Source: Bacillota bacterium (GTDB lineage Bacteria > Bacillota > Clostridia > Christensenellales > Aristaeellaceae). From it: 53,714 nt of DNA. Below, piece after piece: positions 32,497 to 41,729 of the stretch (position 1 is its first letter; each line of letters begins with the position of its first letter). Made by a program: the position numbers and the translations under genes. The notes under the pieces are model-generated. The model saw nothing but the letters and a program-made list of their open reading frames with translations, did not search any database and was not told where the DNA came from. The stretch is from assembly GCA_023415715.1 (NCBI GenBank), contig JAEZJP010000035.1:1-53714 (forward strand), given 5' to 3'.

Positions 32497-34473
32497 ATGC
32501 AATACTTTGAACAGGCGGGGCAAAGTCTGGTTTGGCGAAACGACGGGGAAACATTGAAAATCACGTCATGGGGAAAAAACAGCTTCCGTGTGCAATCGGC
32601 TATGATGCATGAACCCGAAGATATTGATTTTGCATTGCTTACCCCACAGGAGGAAACAGCGCCGGTAGTCCAGTTAGGCGATACAACCGCCTCCATTCAA
32701 AATGGCGGCATTACAGCCAGGATCACGCTGGACGGGTGGCGGAATTATGCGCAGATCACATTTTCCAATCAGAGGGACGAGGTGCTGCTTCGTGAAACCG
32801 CCTGCGGCGGCGCGCTGGCGCTTAAAGCACGGCATTTCAAGCCCCTTCTGGGGGGAGACCATTCCCTCACCGTCACCTTTGAGTCCAATGAGAACGAACG
32901 GCTGTACGGCATGGGTCAATACCAGCAGGAAATGCTGGATTTGAAATACTGTTCGCTGGAACTGGCCCACCGCAATTCCCAGGCCAGCGTTCCCTTTGTG
33001 ATGTCCAGCCTGGGATACGGCTTCCTCTGGCACAATCCTGCCATCGGCGAAGTGCACTTTGGCAAAAACCGTACCACCTGGCGTGCCCAATCCACCAAAC
33101 AAATGGATTACTTCATCACTGCAGGCGATACGCCGGCGGAAATAAGCCTTCAGTATGCCAAGGCTACGGGTTTTGCCCCCGTGATGCCTGAATATGGCCT
33201 GGGTTTTTGGCAGTGCAAATTACGCTATTGGAATCAGGAACAACTGCTATCCGTAGCCAGGGAGTATAAAGCGCGGGATCTTCCTATAGATGTGATCGTC
33301 TGCGACTTCTTTCACTGGCCCAAAATGGGGGATTTCCGTTTCGATCCTGAATTCTTTCCAGACCCTGAAGCTATGGTGCAAGAGCTTAAATCCATGGGAA
33401 TTGAGCTGATGGTTTCCGTCTGGCCGCAGATTGCGCTTGACAGTGAGAATTACGGTGAAATGCGTCAAATGGGATTTTTGGTCAAGAGTGAGCTTGGCGA
33501 GCAGATCGGCATGCGTTTTGGCGGGGACAGCATGTTTTATGATGTCACCAACCAGAAAGCGCGTGAGTACGTATGGCAAAAATGCAAGCAAAACTATTAT
33601 GACAAAGGTATCCGCATCTTCTGGCTGGATGAGGCCGAACCAGAATACGGCACCTATGATTTTGAAAACTACCGTTACAGCCTGGGCAGCAACCTTCAAA
33701 TAGGCAATGTATATCCGCAGCTTTTTTCCCGCAATTTTTATGATGGCATGAAAGGCTCCGGCCAGCAAAACCCTGTGAACCTGGTTCGCTGCGCATGGGC
33801 AGGCAGCCAAAGGTACGGGGCGCTGGTCTGGTCGGGTGATGTTTTCTGCAATTGGGAAACCTTCCGCAAACAACTTTGCGCAGGGCTTTCCATGGGCATT
33901 GCGGGAATCCCGTGGTGGACCACGGACATCGGGGGCTTCCATGGCGGCCGGCCGGAGGATGAGGGCTTTAAAGAGCTTCTTGTCCGCTGGTTCCAATGGG
34001 GCGCCTACTGCCCGGTGATGCGCCTGCATGGTGACCGCCAGCCAGGCGCTAAGGTATACCGCAGGGATGGGACCGAGGCGCTGTTTACCGGCTGCGACAA
34101 CGAAGTTTGGAGTTATGGCGAAACCGTTTACCCCATTTTGAAAAAATACCTTACGGTAAGGGAAGGCTTAAGGGATTATACCAGGCAGCTGATGCGGGAA
34201 GCCCATGAAGAAGGCAAGCCCCTCCTTCGGGCCATGTTCTATGAATTTCCAAAGGATAACGTATGCAGCTTGTTGAAAGATCAATACATGTACGGTGAAA
34301 GGTTCCTGGTTGCGCCGGTTATGTATGCGGGCATGCGTAAGCGAAGCGTTTACCTGCCCAAAGGCGCGGAATGGAAGAACGTTGAAACGGGCGAGGTGTT
34401 TTTGGGCGGGCAGACGATCACCGCTCAGGCGCCTCTTGATGTCATCCCTGTTTTTGAAAAACTTGTCAGGTAG
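32497..34473 (+). CDS. GH31-family alpha-glycosidase (alpha-xylosidase/alpha-glucosidase type)
   Basis: A 658-residue cytoplasmic enzyme. The ATG at 32497 has GGGAGGGG upstream; 21 extra upstream codons look non-coding. GH31 hallmarks are an N-terminal beta-sandwich, the TIM barrel with nucleophile Asp378 in FWLDEAEPEYG, and the candidate acid/base Asp513 in RLHGDRQPG, with WWTTDIGGF between them. The DEAEPE form is common in xylosidase-like GH31 members, but specificity cannot be read safely. It retains the retaining alpha-glycosidase core. It precedes the AraC-type regulator by 45 bases and is probably cotranscribed with it. Confidence 0.9.
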   Translation: MQYFEQAGQSLVWRNDGETLKITSWGKNSFRVQSAMMHEPEDIDFALLTPQEETAPVVQLGDTTASIQNGGITARITLDGWRNYAQITFSNQRDEVLLRETACGGALALKARHFKPLLGGDHSLTVTFESNENERLYGMGQYQQEMLDLKYCSLELAHRNSQASVPFVMSSLGYGFLWHNPAIGEVHFGKNRTTWRAQSTKQMDYFITAGDTPAEISLQYAKATGFAPVMPEYGLGFWQCKLRYWNQEQLLSVAREYKARDLPIDVIVCDFFHWPKMGDFRFDPEFFPDPEAMVQELKSMGIELMVSVWPQIALDSENYGEMRQMGFLVKSELGEQIGMRFGGDSMFYDVTNQKAREYVWQKCKQNYYDKGIRIFWLDEAEPEYGTYDFENYRYSLGSNLQIGNVYPQLFSRNFYDGMKGSGQQNPVNLVRCAWAGSQRYGALVWSGDVFCNWETFRKQLCAGLSMGIAGIPWWTTDIGGFHGGRPEDEGFKELLVRWFQWGAYCPVMRLHGDRQPGAKVYRRDGTEALFTGCDNEVWSYGETVYPILKKYLTVREGLRDYTRQLMREAHEEGKPLLRAMFYEFPKDNVCSLLKDQYMYGERFLVAPVMYAGMRKRSVYLPKGAEWKNVETGEVFLGGQTITAQAPLDVIPVFEKLVR

Positions 34474-34518
34474 CTAAAACCGTCATGCGGGGCGTTGATT
34501 TACAGGGGGGTGGAATGG

Positions 34519-36759
34519 ATGCGAAGCCTTTGGCAAAAGCACAAAAACCGTACCGCAGCCTTGTTTCTACTGTCCTACCTTGCGGTGATGATCGTCCCGC
34601 TGTCCGTCAGCATGGGTTTTTATTACCCGCGCATGCGCGGAATGCTCATAGACAAGGCGACGGAGCAGGCGGCAAACCACGTCCTTCAGGTGGGAGATAA
34701 TGTAGATACGCAGCTGTTTAATGTGCTTTCCATGCCCACCTATATCTTTCAAAACAAGCGGATCATCCTGAAGAACCTCCTCAGCGATCCCATTGCGCGA
34801 CGGCAGGCGAAGGAAGATATGGAACAGATGATCAAGACAAACACCTTCATCTCCCATCTGTTCCTGTATCTTCGGGATATCGACTATTTCATTGTCCCAC
34901 GCTCGGGCACGTTTTACTTTCAGGATATCCAGAAATACCCTGGTCTTTATCAGACCTCCTTTGGCGACTTAACCAAGGATGATTTGTACAGCATACTGGA
35001 AAACACCGGCAGCCTTATGATCCAACCTGTTGGCTCCATGACCATCGCCGGGATCAAATATGACAAAACGCTGTTGTTTGTGATGCCCTTCCCCTCCAAA
35101 AGCTATGCCCGTGCATCCCTGATGGTAGCCGTACCGGCCGGCACGCTGAATGCCATGGCAGAGACGGGAGGCCAAATGGAAGGCAGTTTCCTTTTTTTCT
35201 CAAGGGAAAGCAAGCTTTTGCATGCTACAACCAACCTTCCGGAAGCTGATCTTGATAAGGTATCCAATGCTCTGTCTGTACGGAGCGAAATGAGCGGAAC
35301 GTTTCAAACAGTTCTTTCCGGCGGGGAAAATATCATCGCCTGGTCAAAATCATCTCGCTACGGCTGGCAGTATGTGCAGGTTACGCCCATGTCCCTGATC
35401 ATCGGGGAAGCGTTTGCCCTGCAGCGCAGTACCATGCTTTTGATGGCAGTTGTGATCTTGCTGTGTTTTCTGCTGATCTATATTGCCATGCGCCTGAACT
35501 ATGTTCCCATCAAGAGGCTGGCGAGCCTGGCCGTTAAAGCGTCGCCGCAGGCTGGGTCTGGGAAGAATGATTTCGAAACGATCCAACAGCTGATCACTGC
35601 ACAGAAAAACGAAAACGACCAATTGGGAAGACGCCTTCATATGGCTGAACCGCAAATGCGGGAGTACTTGATTTCGAAAATTATCAGCGGCAGCGCAAAG
35701 GAAACGGAACAGGCGCTTAAACAGGCGGAGGGCCTGAACATAGCTATCCGGGGGGAAACATTCCTGGCGGTAATCGCCGCATATGAAAACGCGGCCTTGG
35801 CCGGTGAGGTATGCGAAAAGCTTAAGGATGATGATTTCCGGAAAGCCGAAATGCTGATCGCCGTGCAATTGGACACGCCGGATCAGATTGTTTTGATCCT
35901 TTCAGATCTGGCTTCCGTTGCTTCCGGCAGCGCCCTTGTGCAAAGGCTGGATGGCTATGCGTACCTGGTGGCGGGACAAACGGTGTTTTCCCCCGCAGAC
36001 ATCAACCAATCCTACAGCTCGGCTTATGCGGCGCTGGACTATGTGCGCCTGAAGGGAGTAAAGGGGCAGTTCCAGCGGTATGAAGACCTGCCGGAAAGAA
36101 TATTCAACCCGCGCAGCTACCCGCTGGAAGTGATGCAGGCCATGGAGACCGCCATCGCCCATGCCAGCTGCGACAGGCTGAAGGAACTTACCTCCCAGGT
36201 GGAAGCACTGCTGACAGTGGAAGGCGCGCCGCCCTATTTTACCAGAAGCGTGTATTTCAATGCCATTAACCTGCTCATCAGCGGGCTCATGCGCTACCTG
36301 GGGGAAGGAAATGATACTGTAAGGCAGATCGGTATGCGCACTATGCTCAGCCATTACACAATACAGGAAATGGTGAACATTCTCCATGCCACATCATCCC
36401 AACTGGCGCAGATTATTGAGGAGAATGTGCAGAAATATTCACCCATGGCCGATGTGCTTACCTATATTGATGCAAACATTTCCTCACCGGCTTTAAGCCT
36501 TCAGATGGCGGCGGATCACATCGGCATGTCTTCCTCGGCGTTCAGCCGGTCTTTCAAGGAAAAGGTAGGCAAGAACTTTAAAGAATATGTGGACACTGTG
36601 CGCACCCTGCATGCTAAGAAGCTGCTTGCTGAAACGGACATGGCCATTGAGCAGATTGCAGCCTCCGTAGGGTATGATACGATTACAAGCTTTTACCGCA
36701 TGTTCAAAAACTGTACCGGCATCGCTCCGGGCGAATACCGTCAAACCAGTCATGGCTAA
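34519..36759 (+). CDS. Membrane-bound AraC-family regulator (second YesS-like sensor)
   Basis: A 746-residue protein with the same build as 2035-4242: TM1 about residues 12-34, an extracellular region to about 290, TM2 about 295-318, and a C-terminal AraC domain (SLQMAADHIGMSSSAFSRSF; VGYDTITSFYRMFKNCTG). The ATG at 34519 is chosen; GTG at 34510 is a possible alternative. It lies between a GH31 gene and a permease-permease-SBP operon and is the likely activator of both. A strong hairpin separates it from the transporter genes. Confidence 0.9.
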   Translation: MRSLWQKHKNRTAALFLLSYLAVMIVPLSVSMGFYYPRMRGMLIDKATEQAANHVLQVGDNVDTQLFNVLSMPTYIFQNKRIILKNLLSDPIARRQAKEDMEQMIKTNTFISHLFLYLRDIDYFIVPRSGTFYFQDIQKYPGLYQTSFGDLTKDDLYSILENTGSLMIQPVGSMTIAGIKYDKTLLFVMPFPSKSYARASLMVAVPAGTLNAMAETGGQMEGSFLFFSRESKLLHATTNLPEADLDKVSNALSVRSEMSGTFQTVLSGGENIIAWSKSSRYGWQYVQVTPMSLIIGEAFALQRSTMLLMAVVILLCFLLIYIAMRLNYVPIKRLASLAVKASPQAGSGKNDFETIQQLITAQKNENDQLGRRLHMAEPQMREYLISKIISGSAKETEQALKQAEGLNIAIRGETFLAVIAAYENAALAGEVCEKLKDDDFRKAEMLIAVQLDTPDQIVLILSDLASVASGSALVQRLDGYAYLVAGQTVFSPADINQSYSSAYAALDYVRLKGVKGQFQRYEDLPERIFNPRSYPLEVMQAMETAIAHASCDRLKELTSQVEALLTVEGAPPYFTRSVYFNAINLLISGLMRYLGEGNDTVRQIGMRTMLSHYTIQEMVNILHATSSQLAQIIEENVQKYSPMADVLTYIDANISSPALSLQMAADHIGMSSSAFSRSFKEKVGKNFKEYVDTVRTLHAKKLLAETDMAIEQIAASVGYDTITSFYRMFKNCTGIAPGEYRQTSHG

Positions 36760-36819
36760 GGCTTTGAAAGAAAAGAGAGCCCGGGAAAAATAGAAAACCC
36801 GTGAATATCATAAAACGAA

Positions 36820-36870
36820 AAGGATAGCAGCAAGCGAGAATTGTTTCAAAATCCGCTTGCTGCTATCTTT
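36820..36870 (+). terminator. Hairpin between regulator and transporter genes
   Basis: A 17-bp stem with one G-U pair (36820-36836 with 36854-36870) and 17-base loop, ending in TCTTTATG. It may terminate the regulator transcript or attenuate read-through; the transporter genes start 25 bases later. Confidence 0.75.
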
Positions 36871-36894
36871 ATGTCAATGAGAGGAGCGGAACGA

Positions 36895-37851
36895 ATGATC
36901 ACACAATTAAGGCCTTCCCCCGTCCGCACCCGATCCCGCCTTAAAACCGCATGGCGCAAGGAAATGAAAAACAACTACGATCTGTATCTGTTTGTATTGC
37001 CCGCCGTTATCTCCATCGTTCTTTTCAATTATCTTCCCATGTACGGCGTGCAGATCGCGTTCAAAAACTTCCGCCCGGTTGCGGGTATTTCCGGAAGCGA
37101 ATGGGCCGGCTTCAAATGGTTTGTCCGCTTTTTCAACAGCGCACAGTTTGGCTCCCTCATTTCCAATACGCTTGTGCTGAATTTTTACCTGCTGGCCCTC
37201 ACTTTCCCGCTGCCAATCCTGCTGGCGCTGCTGTTCAACCAATTCCGCAGCCAGCATATCCGCAAAACGCTTCAAACTGTCTCCTATGCGCCGCATTTCA
37301 TTTCTACAGTGGTCATGGTGGGCATGCTGACGCTGTTCCTTTCCCCTACCAGCGGCCTGTACGGCAACATTGTCAGGGCCTTGGGCTACACACCCGGCAA
37401 CCCCATGGGTGAAGCCGGCTTGTTCAAGAGCATTTATGTCTGGTCGGATGTCTGGCAGCACACGGGCTGGGATTCCATCATCTATATTGCCGCATTGTCG
37501 GCCATTGACCCGCAATTGTATGACGCAGCCACCGTAGACGGTGCGTCACGTTCTCAAAAGATACTGCATGTGGAGATCCCGGCGCTATTGGCCACAGCCT
37601 CCATCCTGCTAATCATGCGGGTGGGAAACCTCATGAGCGTTGGCTTTGAAAAGGTGTACCTGATGCAGAACAATCTGAATCTGTCCAGTTCCGAAGTGAT
37701 CTCCACCTATGTATACAAAATGGGCTTAAGAGGGACCGCGCAATACAGCTATGCCGCAGCCGTTGGCCTTTTCAATAACGTTGTCAACCTGGTTCTGCTC
37801 ACGGTATGCAACAGTATAACCAGGAAACTCAGTGGAAGCAGCTTGTGGTAG
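36895..37851 (+). CDS. Sugar ABC importer permease (LplB type)
   Basis: A 318-residue membrane protein. The ATG at 36895 has GAGGAGCGG upstream; the longer open frame would start inside the hairpin. The N-terminal segment shows the LplB signature NYLPMYGVQIAFKNF, and the EAA loop reads DAATVDGASRSQKILHVEIP. It is followed after 11 bases by its partner permease. Confidence 0.93.
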   Translation: MITQLRPSPVRTRSRLKTAWRKEMKNNYDLYLFVLPAVISIVLFNYLPMYGVQIAFKNFRPVAGISGSEWAGFKWFVRFFNSAQFGSLISNTLVLNFYLLALTFPLPILLALLFNQFRSQHIRKTLQTVSYAPHFISTVVMVGMLTLFLSPTSGLYGNIVRALGYTPGNPMGEAGLFKSIYVWSDVWQHTGWDSIIYIAALSAIDPQLYDAATVDGASRSQKILHVEIPALLATASILLIMRVGNLMSVGFEKVYLMQNNLNLSSSEVISTYVYKMGLRGTAQYSYAAAVGLFNNVVNLVLLTVCNSITRKLSGSSLW

Positions 37852-37862
37852 GAGGTGAAAGC

Positions 37863-38759
37863 ATGGTCCATGCCAGAATCCGCAACATGAACGGCTTTGA
37901 AAAGTGCTTTGAGCTTTTTGTACGGCTGATGGGGCTGCTTGTGTTCGTGATTGCTCTGTACCCCCTTTGGTTCGTGGTGATCGCCTCGGTTTCCGAACCG
38001 GGCCTGGTCAGCAACGGCAAGGTATGGCTGATCCCACAAGGGCTGAACATCGACGGATTTTTGAAGGTATTTGAAGACAGCCGTATCTGGACCGGGTACC
38101 GCACTACCATGATCCTGACCACCGTTGGAACGGCGCTCAGCATGGCGGTGACCATTCCCTGTGCCTATGCGTTGTCGCGCAAGGATTTTAATATCCGCAA
38201 GCCGCTGATGCTGTTTTTTATCTTCACCATGTACTTTAGCGGCGGCCTGATCCCCACGTACATCATCATCAGCCAGAAGCTGGGGTTCGACAACAGCATA
38301 TGGGTCATGATCATCCCCTTCTGCATGAACGTTTACAACCTGATCGTCTGCAGGTCGTTTTTTGAAAATACCCTGCCGCCGGAACTGCTGGAATCCGCAA
38401 GGCTGGATGGCTGCACCAATACACGCTTCTTTTTCTCGATCGCGCTGCCGCTGTCCAAGGCCATCCTTTCCGTGATCATGCTGTACTATGTGGTGCTGCG
38501 CTGGAACGATTACTTTACCGCACTTATCTATGTCCGGGATGAAAATATCAAGCCGCTTCAAATTGTTTTGCGGGATATTCTGCTGATGAACGAAGCCATG
38601 CAGGGCGCCAACAGCTACGCTTCCAGCGAATCGCTTAGGCTTTCGGAGCTGATCAAATATTCCAGCATCATCGTTTCCACTCTGCCGGTGCTGATCCTGT
38701 ATCCCTTCATACAGAAGTATTTTGAAAAAGGGGTCATGATCGGCGCGCTCAAGGGCTGA
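37863..38759 (+). CDS. Sugar ABC importer permease (YtcP/LplC type)
   Basis: A 298-residue membrane protein. The ATG at 37863 follows TAGGAGGTGAAAGC, a near-perfect ribosome binding site. The EAA loop reads ESARLDGCTNTRFFFSIALP and the C-terminus QKYFEKGVMIGALKG is typical of YtcP. Partner of the permease at 36895 and the SBP at 38857. Confidence 0.93.
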   Translation: MVHARIRNMNGFEKCFELFVRLMGLLVFVIALYPLWFVVIASVSEPGLVSNGKVWLIPQGLNIDGFLKVFEDSRIWTGYRTTMILTTVGTALSMAVTIPCAYALSRKDFNIRKPLMLFFIFTMYFSGGLIPTYIIISQKLGFDNSIWVMIIPFCMNVYNLIVCRSFFENTLPPELLESARLDGCTNTRFFFSIALPLSKAILSVIMLYYVVLRWNDYFTALIYVRDENIKPLQIVLRDILLMNEAMQGANSYASSESLRLSELIKYSSIIVSTLPVLILYPFIQKYFEKGVMIGALKG

Positions 38760-38817
38760 GACTGGCAGACTGCATGGTGAAAATTGCTATCGGGAGCCCT
38801 CTTATGAAAGTACATTA

Positions 38818-38835
38818 CCTCATGGTATCATGAGG
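38818..38835 (+). repeat. Short perfect stem-loop before the SBP gene
   Basis: CCTCATG-GTAT-CATGAGG, a 7-bp stem with a 4-base loop, 11 bases upstream of the GGAGG of the SBP gene. With no T-run it is more likely a mRNA-stabilising or processing element than a terminator. Confidence 0.5.
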
Positions 38836-38856
38836 ATAATTAAAGGAGGATTCGTC

Positions 38857-40407
38857 ATGAAAAAACGGTTTCTATCCCTGATGATGGTGCTGGCGCTGGT
38901 TGTATCGCTGGCCCCCGCCGCCCTGGCGCAGGAAAGCGGCAGGGAACCCATCACCATCCGGGCCATCACAAGCTCCCACGCCCTGAATGTCAACCTTGAT
39001 GACATGCCGGTATGGCAGGACCTGCAGAAGAAGCTGAACATCACCATCGAGTGGGACCAGGTATCCAGCGGCTGGGATGAGAAAAAAGCAGTGGTGCTGG
39101 CCAGCAATGATCTGCCCGACCTGTGGCTCAGCGGCCTTACCGACGGCGACCTGACCATGAACAAAGGCGCTTTCCTGGACCTGACGAACCTCATCGACCA
39201 ATACGGCCCAAACATCAAAAAGATGTTTGAGGAAGAGCCGGATACCAAGCGCATCTCCACAGCCTCCGATGGGGCTGTCTATTCCCTGCCACAGGTTCGC
39301 CCCTACCGCCCCGAGAGCTACACGGTCATGATGATCAACAAAACATGGCTGGACAAGCTGGGCCTTGCAATGCCCACTACATTGGATGAACTTGAGAAGG
39401 TATTGATCGCCTTCCGTGACGGCGATCCCAATGGCAACGGCCAGAAGGATGAAATCCCGCTTGACTGGAATGCCGGCCGTACCTCCATCTTCTCCATTTA
39501 TTCGCTTTGCGGTGCGTATGGCAATGTCATGGACTACTCCGACGCCATGGTCACCGTGAAGGACGGCAAGGTCAACTTCCTGTGGGAAACTGAAGCCTAC
39601 AAGGAGATCCAAAAATACCTTGGCCGCCTCTGGTCTGAAAACCTGATCAATGTGGAAGTGTTTACCCAGGATTACTCCGGCATGATGGCCAAATCCAAGC
39701 AGGGTGAAAGCGCCATGGTAGGCGTCACCTTGGGCTGGTCCATCGCCGACCGTACCGGCCAGTACTCCGATCAGTATGTAGTGCTCGATGCCCTGAAATC
39801 CTCCGCCGACAGTCAAATAACCCCCCTGTGGCCTTCCAACCCCGCCCGCGTGATCATGGATGTGAACAAGGCTTCCATCAGCGCCTCCTGCAAGTACCCC
39901 GAACGGGTGATGGAGCTTCTGAACGAAATTTACAGCGAATACTATTCCATCCAGATGTACTATGGCTCCGTTCCCAACCAGGTCACCTATGATGCCGCCG
40001 GCGACAAATACGTCATCCTTGATCCGCCTGCCGGCGAATTCCTGGACAACGTAAAGTGGACAAACGCCTTGGTGGACAATGCACCGCTGTACTTCTCCAA
40101 GACCCTGGCGGCAAAGACCACAGCCCCCAAGGAAGAAACAGCCCGTCTTGAGCAGGATGCCTTCTATAAGGACAATTTCCCCACAGAAATCTATCCCATC
40201 GTGAAATTCGATATGGATACTACCGAAGAACTAACCTTCCTGAGCACCGATATTTATAAGGTTGTGGATGAAAAGATGGCTTCCTGGATTGTGAACAACA
40301 ATGTGGATGCGGAATGGGACGCATACCTTTCGCAGCTGGAAGGCATGGGCTTAAACCAAATGCGGGACATCTACCAAAAGGCATATGACGCCTATTATGG
40401 CAAATGA
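38857..40407 (+). CDS. Sugar ABC importer solute-binding protein (YtcQ/LipO-like)
   Basis: A 516-residue exported protein. The ATG at 38857 follows AAAGGAGG; nine upstream codons in frame overlap a stem-loop and are not used. The signal peptide is MKKRFLSLMMVLALVVSLAP, cleaved near ALA-QE. The mature N-terminus carries DDMPVWQDLQKKLNITIEW and NDLPDLWLSG, the same plan as 323-1864. Third gene of permease-permease-SBP under the AraC-type regulator at 34519; closed by a strong terminator. Confidence 0.92.
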   Translation: MKKRFLSLMMVLALVVSLAPAALAQESGREPITIRAITSSHALNVNLDDMPVWQDLQKKLNITIEWDQVSSGWDEKKAVVLASNDLPDLWLSGLTDGDLTMNKGAFLDLTNLIDQYGPNIKKMFEEEPDTKRISTASDGAVYSLPQVRPYRPESYTVMMINKTWLDKLGLAMPTTLDELEKVLIAFRDGDPNGNGQKDEIPLDWNAGRTSIFSIYSLCGAYGNVMDYSDAMVTVKDGKVNFLWETEAYKEIQKYLGRLWSENLINVEVFTQDYSGMMAKSKQGESAMVGVTLGWSIADRTGQYSDQYVVLDALKSSADSQITPLWPSNPARVIMDVNKASISASCKYPERVMELLNEIYSEYYSIQMYYGSVPNQVTYDAAGDKYVILDPPAGEFLDNVKWTNALVDNAPLYFSKTLAAKTTAPKEETARLEQDAFYKDNFPTEIYPIVKFDMDTTEELTFLSTDIYKVVDEKMASWIVNNNVDAEWDAYLSQLEGMGLNQMRDIYQKAYDAYYGK

Positions 40408-40454
40408 CCTTTTGGCATGAAGGATTTCTGTCACAACATCCTATTACGATAATT

Positions 40455-40496
40455 GAAAAGAAGCCGTTACGTTTTCGAACGTAGCGGCCTCTTTTC
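40455..40496. terminator. Strong terminator hairpin, probably bidirectional
   Basis: A 19-bp stem with one mismatch and one G-U pair (40455-40473 with 40478-40496), closed by a TTCG tetraloop. The outer GAAAAG/CTTTTC supplies A- and T-runs on both sides, so it can serve the SBP gene and the convergent AraC fragment. Confidence 0.85.
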
Positions 40497-40557
40497 AGTA
40501 TCACATTTTATTTTGATTACTCATTTTCCTTATAAGGGGTAATTCGTTCCGCTTCAG

Positions 40558-40935
40558 CTACAAACTGGGTAGGTTCTTATTGGTCGCCTGATGGAACACC
40601 TTGCTGAAATAGGATGGATCGTCATATCCCACGCAGGCTGCGACACCACGAAGCAGGATGTCCGGGTGCTTAAGGATAAGTTCCATGGCGGCATCCATGC
40701 GGCACTGGGTCAGGAAGGCGCTGAAGGATGTGTTGCCATAGTTGCGCAAAAGTCGGCTCATATAGGTCTGGGAAACGCCGATCTTGGTACATACGCTTTG
40801 AACGCTCAGCGGCTTTGCAAAATTTTGGCGGATATATGCCATAATAGATTCGCACAATTCATTTGGAGACAGATTCTTATCGTGGAAATACCGCTCCATA
40901 GTCGATAAGGATGCAAGGCAGCGCTTCGTCAGCAA
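40558..40935 (-). pseudogene. AraC-family regulator, C-terminal fragment
   Basis: 125 codons that hold only an AraC DNA-binding domain (PLSVQSVCTKIGVSQTYMSRL; AACVGYDDPSYFSKVFHQAT) preceded by about 25 residues that look like the end of a linker. YesN- and YesS-type regulators of this kind are 500 to 750 residues. The reading frame ends abruptly near 40935, where a different gene fragment begins on the other strand. No ribosome binding site precedes the first start codon. Probably what is left of a regulator after a deletion; expression of a free DNA-binding domain cannot be excluded. Confidence 0.75.
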
Positions 40936-40939
40936 GGGT

Positions 40940-41218
40940 ATGGACGGCGGCGAGAGCGTGCTTGACGGCTACAAGTGCGCGGCACAGACGACAGCCACCG
41001 GCTTTATCTATGAGGCAATGATCCCACTTACGAACTTCTCAAACGAGAATATTCCTGTCTATACCCCCAAGGCCGGCGATCAGATCAAGTTTGACTTTGC
41101 AGTTACGGACATCTCCTATCCCTGCCCCGGAACGGAGTATATCCCGCAGTTGGCATGGACAGGCGACCTGACTATCAACGTAAGTCCCAGCTTGTGGGGC
41201 ACGCTGATCTTTAAGTAA
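40940..41218 (+). pseudogene. CBM9-like carbohydrate-binding domain, C-terminal fragment
   Basis: 92 codons resembling the end of a family 9 carbohydrate-binding or DOMON-like sugar-binding domain: GFIYEAMIPLTNF, PKAGDQIKFDFAVTD, then WGTLIFK at the C-terminus. The frame is open for a few codons further upstream but has neither a start site nor a signal peptide. The natural protein would be a secreted multi-domain enzyme. It abuts the AraC fragment head-on, marking a recombination junction near 40910-40940. Confidence 0.65.
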
Positions 41219-41325
41219 TTCATTTTTCAAAAATCAGAGGAAGAGCTGCAAGGTCTTCTTCTGCTTTTCTTCCTAATACCTATGATGCAAGCATAATCCC
41301 AAGGGATGAAGACGACAGCACTTTT

Positions 41326-41427
41326 ACCTCCTTCTGCCGCCTGTGGGCGGCACCATCCCTCAAGAGGGAGGCTTTGGGAGAGGCTCCCCCTTGGAGGGGG
41401 CTGCCGACGAAGGAGGCTAGGGGAGGT
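41326..41427. repeat. Palindromic intergenic repeat (MITE/REP-like)
   Basis: About 100 bases of nested inverted repeats: ends ACCTCC and GGAGGT, inner CTGCCGCC/GGGCGGCA, CCCTCAAGAGGG and CTCCCCCTTGGAGGGGG. It lies between two gene fragments and has no coding content. From memory, similar G+C-rich palindromic units are scattered in intergenic regions of Clostridia; only one copy is present here, so its repeat nature is inference. Confidence 0.5.
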
Positions 41428-41478
41428 CTTAAGCATTAGTATTCAAGTACCATTTTCTGGACGGACGGGGAGGAAAGC

Positions 41479-41729
41479 ATGAAAAAATTTCTTCCCATGT
41501 ATGCGACAGCGCTGCTGGTATCGCTGATGCTTTGTCTTCCTGCATTGGCGAATGAATTGCATATTGGCACAGGGAAGGGCTATCAAAGCTTAACGGCCGC
41601 CGTGGTTGATGCAGCGCCCGGTGATGTGATCCATCTTTCTTCCGGTGTCTATGATGAACCGGCAGAGACATATCCTATCGAATCGACAAGCCGGTTACCC
41701 TGATCGGCGAGCCCGGCGCCGTGCTTTAG
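41479..41729 (+). pseudogene. Secreted right-handed beta-helix protein, N-terminal fragment with frameshift
   Basis: A signal peptide (MKKFLPMYATALLVSLMLCL, cleaved near ALA-NE) is followed by LHIGTGKGYQSLTAAVVDA and APGDVIHLSSGVYDE, the opening turn of pectate-lyase-like or NosD-like beta-helices. After the codons for TYPIE the frame breaks near 41684; one frame over the text continues sensibly as DKPVTLIGEPGAVL up to 41726, then stops. A one-base deletion plus loss of everything downstream explains this. GGGGAGG precedes the ATG, so the remnant could still be translated. Confidence 0.7.
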
